DNA from: Sipunculus nudus
Lineage: Eukaryota; Annelida; Sipuncula; Golfingiida; Sipunculidae
DNA length: 64,000 nucleotides
Assembly (NCBI GenBank): GCA_026874595.1
Contig: CM049311.1
Location: 76,828,453 to 76,892,452, forward strand
Direction of reading: 5' to 3'
Part shown: in pieces, positions 61,002-64,000 of the stretch
Position numbering within the stretch: position 1 is the first letter of the stretch
How the letters are laid out: every line of letters begins with the position of its first letter
Translations under genes and position numbers: made by a program
The notes under the pieces: generated by a model
What the model saw: only the letters and a program-made list of their open reading frames with translations
What the model was told of the DNA's origin: nothing
Databases searched by the model: none

Positions 61002-61115
61002 CCGGACTACCCTTCTTCTCATACTCCTGTTTCTACCTGCGGCTCCCTGGTTTCCTCTGTGGCGCTCGCTTCTCTCTCGCCCCCCGCTTCTACTACCGCT
61101 CCGCATCGCGCTCCT

Positions 61116-61325
61116 GTCGTTCCCTCGAGCCCGTCGCCCATTTCGGTCTTACCCTCTCTGCGCATGTGTGCTCTCCTTTGACACCTCAAGGATCAGGGCA
61201 TTTCAAGTCCGGCTGCTCCCGTCGTTCCCTCGAGCCCGTCGCCCATTTCGGTCGTACCCTCTCTGCGCATGTGTGCTCTCCTTGGACACCTCAAGGATCA
61301 GGGCATTTCAAGTCTGGCTGCTCTC
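61116..61325 (+). repeat. 105-bp direct tandem duplication in DIRS
   Basis: Two copies (61116-61220, 61221-61325) starting GTCGTTCCCTCGAGCCCGTC and differing at about four positions. The period is a multiple of three. In the recombinase frame the first copy has TGA where the second has GGA, so only the second can serve as the N-terminus. Confidence 0.9.
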
Positions 61326-62415
61326 CTTGCCTCGGCTCCCCGTCGCCGTTCTTCGGACCGCATCTATGACTCCCGGTGGCGTCTCTTCACAGAGTGGACG
61401 TCTTCCCGGGGACTCTCCCCTTTAGATCCGTCGCTTGCGGCGGTATTGGACTTTTTTGTGTTCTTACTGCAGGATAAACATTTATCCTATACCTCTCTGC
61501 GTGGCTATCAGGCCGCCCTGCTGTCTGTGCTCCGTCCGCTGGGTCACAATCGTGTCCTTCATCATTCGTTGGTGTCGGATTTTCTCAAGGGGGTTCATGC
61601 CCGTGCGTCTCGTCCTCGGTATGTTGCGCCTTCCTGGCGCCTGGACGTAGTCTTACGTCATCTCCGGGAACCCCCTTATGAGCCGTTGCGTTCGGCCCAT
61701 CTTCTCCATTTATCTCGGAAAACGGTTTTCCTCCTCGCTCTTGCCTCGGCCGGTCGCCGTTCTGAGCTTCATGCCCTCGTGGCTGATTCGAAATTCACGC
61801 AAATTGCGGCTGACGGTTCGTCGGCCACCCTGCATTTTCCTCCGGATTTTTATAGGAAAAACCAAAATTTCGATGACCCTCCGTCTGCTTGGCACGTTCC
61901 GGCCCTCCCTAACGGTCATTACCGTTATGGGGCTACGAATTGCCCGGTTCGTGCGTTACGATATTATCTTAAAGCTACTCATTCTTTACGGGGGGGGGGG
62001 GGGGGGGGGGCGCAAGAAGTTGTTTATTTCTACAAAAGTCACAACTTCCAATAAGGAGATTAGCCCTATCACCATTAGTGCGTGGCTCAAAGCTACTATA
62101 GTCGCCGCATATGAATCAGCTTCTCAATCCACCTTAGACCAACTCCAAGTCAAAGTTCACGACATTCGAGCTCTTTCGACTTCCTTGGCACATTTCTCCG
62201 GGATCTCACCCAATCAGTTGGTCAAGAAGGGATACTGGAAATCTCCATCTACATTCACACGATTCTATCTAAAGGATGTTCAGCTCCAGGCTTCGGGCCT
62301 CTACTCCCTGGGCCCTGTGATCGCGTCGGGTGAGGTCCTCCAATTTTCCAGGCCTTCTTCTTCCTCTCCGTCTGTTCAACCGTCGATGTCGTCTGCTGCG
62401 CCATCCCAGCACTGA
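61269..62415 (+). pseudogene. DIRS tyrosine recombinase, split at a G run
   Basis: Phage-integrase-type YR. The N-terminal SAM-like part has YDSRWRLFTEWTSSRG and TSLRGYQAALLSVL. The first catalytic Arg lies in ALASAGRRSELHAL. At 61990-62010 a 21-G run puts the remainder in the +1 frame: VKVHDIRALSTS (His and Arg of the HxxR box at 62158-62169) and GYWKSPSTFTRFYL (the nucleophile Tyr probably at 62266-62268). All key residues are visible, but the frame is open only if the G run has a different length. Sequencing error in the homopolymer is possible. Confidence 0.88.
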
Positions 62416-62474
62416 GTTCTCCTCGTTCCTTCGTTACAGGTAGGTGCTCCCTCCCTAAGGTTTGTCTGTTCTTT

Positions 62475-62590
62475 TCTCATTAATACAGAAACAGCTCACA
62501 ATTATGTTTACGTAATAAACCCCCCCCCCCATTCCCTCCCTGTGAATGGTGGTTTTGTTAGTAAACTGTTGTGAGCTTTTCTGTATTACA
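62475..62590 (+). repeat. DIRS internal complementary region
   Basis: 62475-62520 is complementary to the left end (57099-57145), and 62530-62588 is complementary to the outer right end (62768-62827). They meet at a C run. This is the template arrangement that lets DIRS-1-type elements complete both ends as a circle. Confidence 0.88.
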
Positions 62591-62630
62591 AACATCGCTC
62601 CCTCCCAGTCCTCTTCCTTACGCCTTCGAA

Positions 62631-62784
62631 AACGTGATTATGGGTACCGGAAGTGTGACCTAGATACACGGGAACGAGGCGGGATGGGCGATAATAGGCC
62701 CAATAAGGGAAAATTTTCGGTTGGCTTACTCTGGCGTATAAACTTTAACAGAGAAAATTCTCATTAATACAGAAAAGCTCACAA
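62631..62784 (+). repeat. DIRS right inverted terminal repeat
   Basis: Reverse complement of 57116-57270 with only a few differences. The outer 62785-62827 (TTTACTAACAAAACCACCAT and GGGAGGGAATGG) is unique to this end and matched in the internal complementary region. Confidence 0.9.
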
Positions 62785-64000
62785 CAGTTTACTAACAAAA
62801 CCACCATTCACAGGGAGGGAATGGGGGGTTCAATGTGTTTGGCTTAAATTGTGCATGTCCATCGATCTTAGATACCTCCATTTCGTTCACAAGACTGGTG
62901 GCGCCATCTGTAATCGTTTTTTTTGTGTGGCATCCGTTTGCTTTCGGTCGAAATCCTTCATAACTCGGGAGTAGTCCGAAGTGTTGGTCTGAAATATGGC
63001 ATGTCTACCCAACTTTGAGAGTTTTCTCGTAGACCAGACAGTTTGTGCCACCTACCTTCCCCCTTTTTGTAGAATACATTGATCCCTTTCTCAGGAGTGT
63101 TTTGCCGTATTAGCCTGAAATAATGTATATCCACAGACCTTGAATACCTCCACCTCTTAAGATTGCTTGCTCCATCTGCAATTGTCGCGTGGCGTCCGTG
63201 CTTTTGCTTTGGATGTAAATCACTCGTATCTCAGGAGTCGATGGATGTATCAGCCTGAAATTTTGCATGTTTATCCGTCTTGGATGGCTCGGTTATTGAC
63301 TTGACAGGTGGCGCCGCTTGTCGTTCTGTTTTTGTAGAATATATTGATGCACTTTTTCTCAGTAGTTGTTTGGTGTCTCGGCCTGATATTTTGCATATTC
63401 ATCCGTCTTGGGTCGATTTCTCATTCGCGAGACTAGTGGCACCGTTTGCAATCACATATATGTAGAATAAGTTCATGCATTAGCGCAGGATTGGTTTAAT
63501 GAATCGCCCTGAAATATCACATGTCCACAGATTGTGGATACCTCCATCATGTACACGTTCACAAGCCTGGTGGCGCCTTCCTCGTTTTTGAAGAATATAT
63601 TGCCTTTTTCTCGGGAGTGGTTTAATCATTTCACCTGAACTTTTGCATGTCCATCGATCTTGGAATATTTTATCTTGTATACATGATTGTTTTGCCCACC
63701 TAAAATCAATTGCATATTGTATCCATTTATAATCTTTTTTTTTTGGTGAAAATTGCAAATGTGTGAGTAGTTAAACTATATATCAGCCTGGAATTTTGAC
63801 ATTTATCCATCTTTGACAGCTTTGTCATAGATAAAACTGGTGGTTCAGGAGTGGTTTGACATATTTGCCTGAAATTTTACGTAATGTCAGGAACATTCAC
63901 TGCCTTACTCTACCAATGCTTCTGTGATTTGTTACAGTCGTTTGTCGACTGCCCATTTTCTAGTTAATGTAGATGGCACTTGCTTTGTCAACGTGAATTT

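Larger units (their letters stand above)
57099..62827 (+). mobile_element. DIRS-type tyrosine-recombinase retrotransposon
   Basis: 5.7 kb, much more GC-rich than its surroundings. Order: left inverted terminal repeat, gag-like frames, RT-RNase H, tyrosine recombinase, internal complementary region, right inverted terminal repeat. This layout, with no integrase and no protease seen, is diagnostic of DIRS elements, which integrate a circular intermediate through their recombinase. GTT occurs at both junctions (57096-57098 and 62828-62830), and the E-type sibling at 31470-31500 carries the matching uninterrupted GGTTCAATGT on the other strand. Stops and frameshifts in RT and recombinase show this copy is inactive. 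Confidence 0.92.
56768..63963 (+). mobile_element. E-type Helentron-like element, copy 3, split by the DIRS element
   Basis: 5' end AATTGTATCTGCAAATA, like the A and E1 5' ends. E units lie at 56985-57090 and 62831-63930 (GTGGCATCC, GATACCTCCA, ACTGGTGGCGCCATCTGTAA). 3' end is the stem-loop CAGTCG-TTTGT-CGACTG (63935-63951), CCCATTTT, CTAG (63960-63963), TT, which is nearly the 3' end of A1. The DIRS retrotransposon occupies 57099-62827. Confidence 0.7.

Overview
The window is nuclear DNA of a marine invertebrate, most probably a bivalve mollusc. The two host genes are multi-exon animal genes with GT-AG introns in AT-rich DNA. The introns are packed with tandem-repeat-carrying Helentron-like elements of the kind known from oysters and clams, tRNA-derived SINE-like repeats, hAT and Tigger remnants and a DIRS retrotransposon. 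No bacterial, viral or organellar genes were seen. The species was not identified.

Host genes. Two genes are arranged head to head around a 282-base gap (34905-35186). On the minus strand, URB1 (a nucleolar pre-60S ribosome assembly factor) runs from 34904 leftwards out of the window. I could place 20 exons that join in phase into 1124 codons, about the N-terminal half of the protein. On the plus strand, a seven-exon CHMP1B (ESCRT-III subunit, 201 residues) runs from 35187 to 52388. Its sixth intron is 9.8 kb. The gap between the start codons holds a full cAMP-response-element palindrome and is presumably a shared promoter.

Mobile DNA in URB1 introns (2590-34728): a deletion-derivative Tigger inside a 26-bp minisatellite; a D-type element (16293-20446) split by a B-type satellite carrier and an A-type element; C-type and E-type elements; two hAT-like elements made largely of GTACCT motifs; a 9-bp-TSD foldback element; a second B element.

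Mobile DNA in CHMP1B introns and downstream (35326-64000): two H elements, SINE copies, two D elements with the same ends but different cores, then a third B element with a C element nested in it. At the right edge an E element (56768-63963) is split by a 5.7-kb DIRS retrotransposon (57099-62827) with gag, RT-RNase H and tyrosine recombinase regions, inverted terminal repeats and an internal complementary region. Its reading frames are broken.

Overall. The dominant theme is a set of elements sharing one layout: in most families a hairpin or TTGTATCC-like 5' end, a TCCG/TCTG microsatellite, a tandem-repeat core of 180-690 bp units, and a 3' stem-loop followed by CTAG and T. The cores differ, and in at least one pair they differ behind the same ends. 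Nested insertions, checked against uninterrupted sibling copies in the same window, define several boundaries directly and give a relative insertion order.
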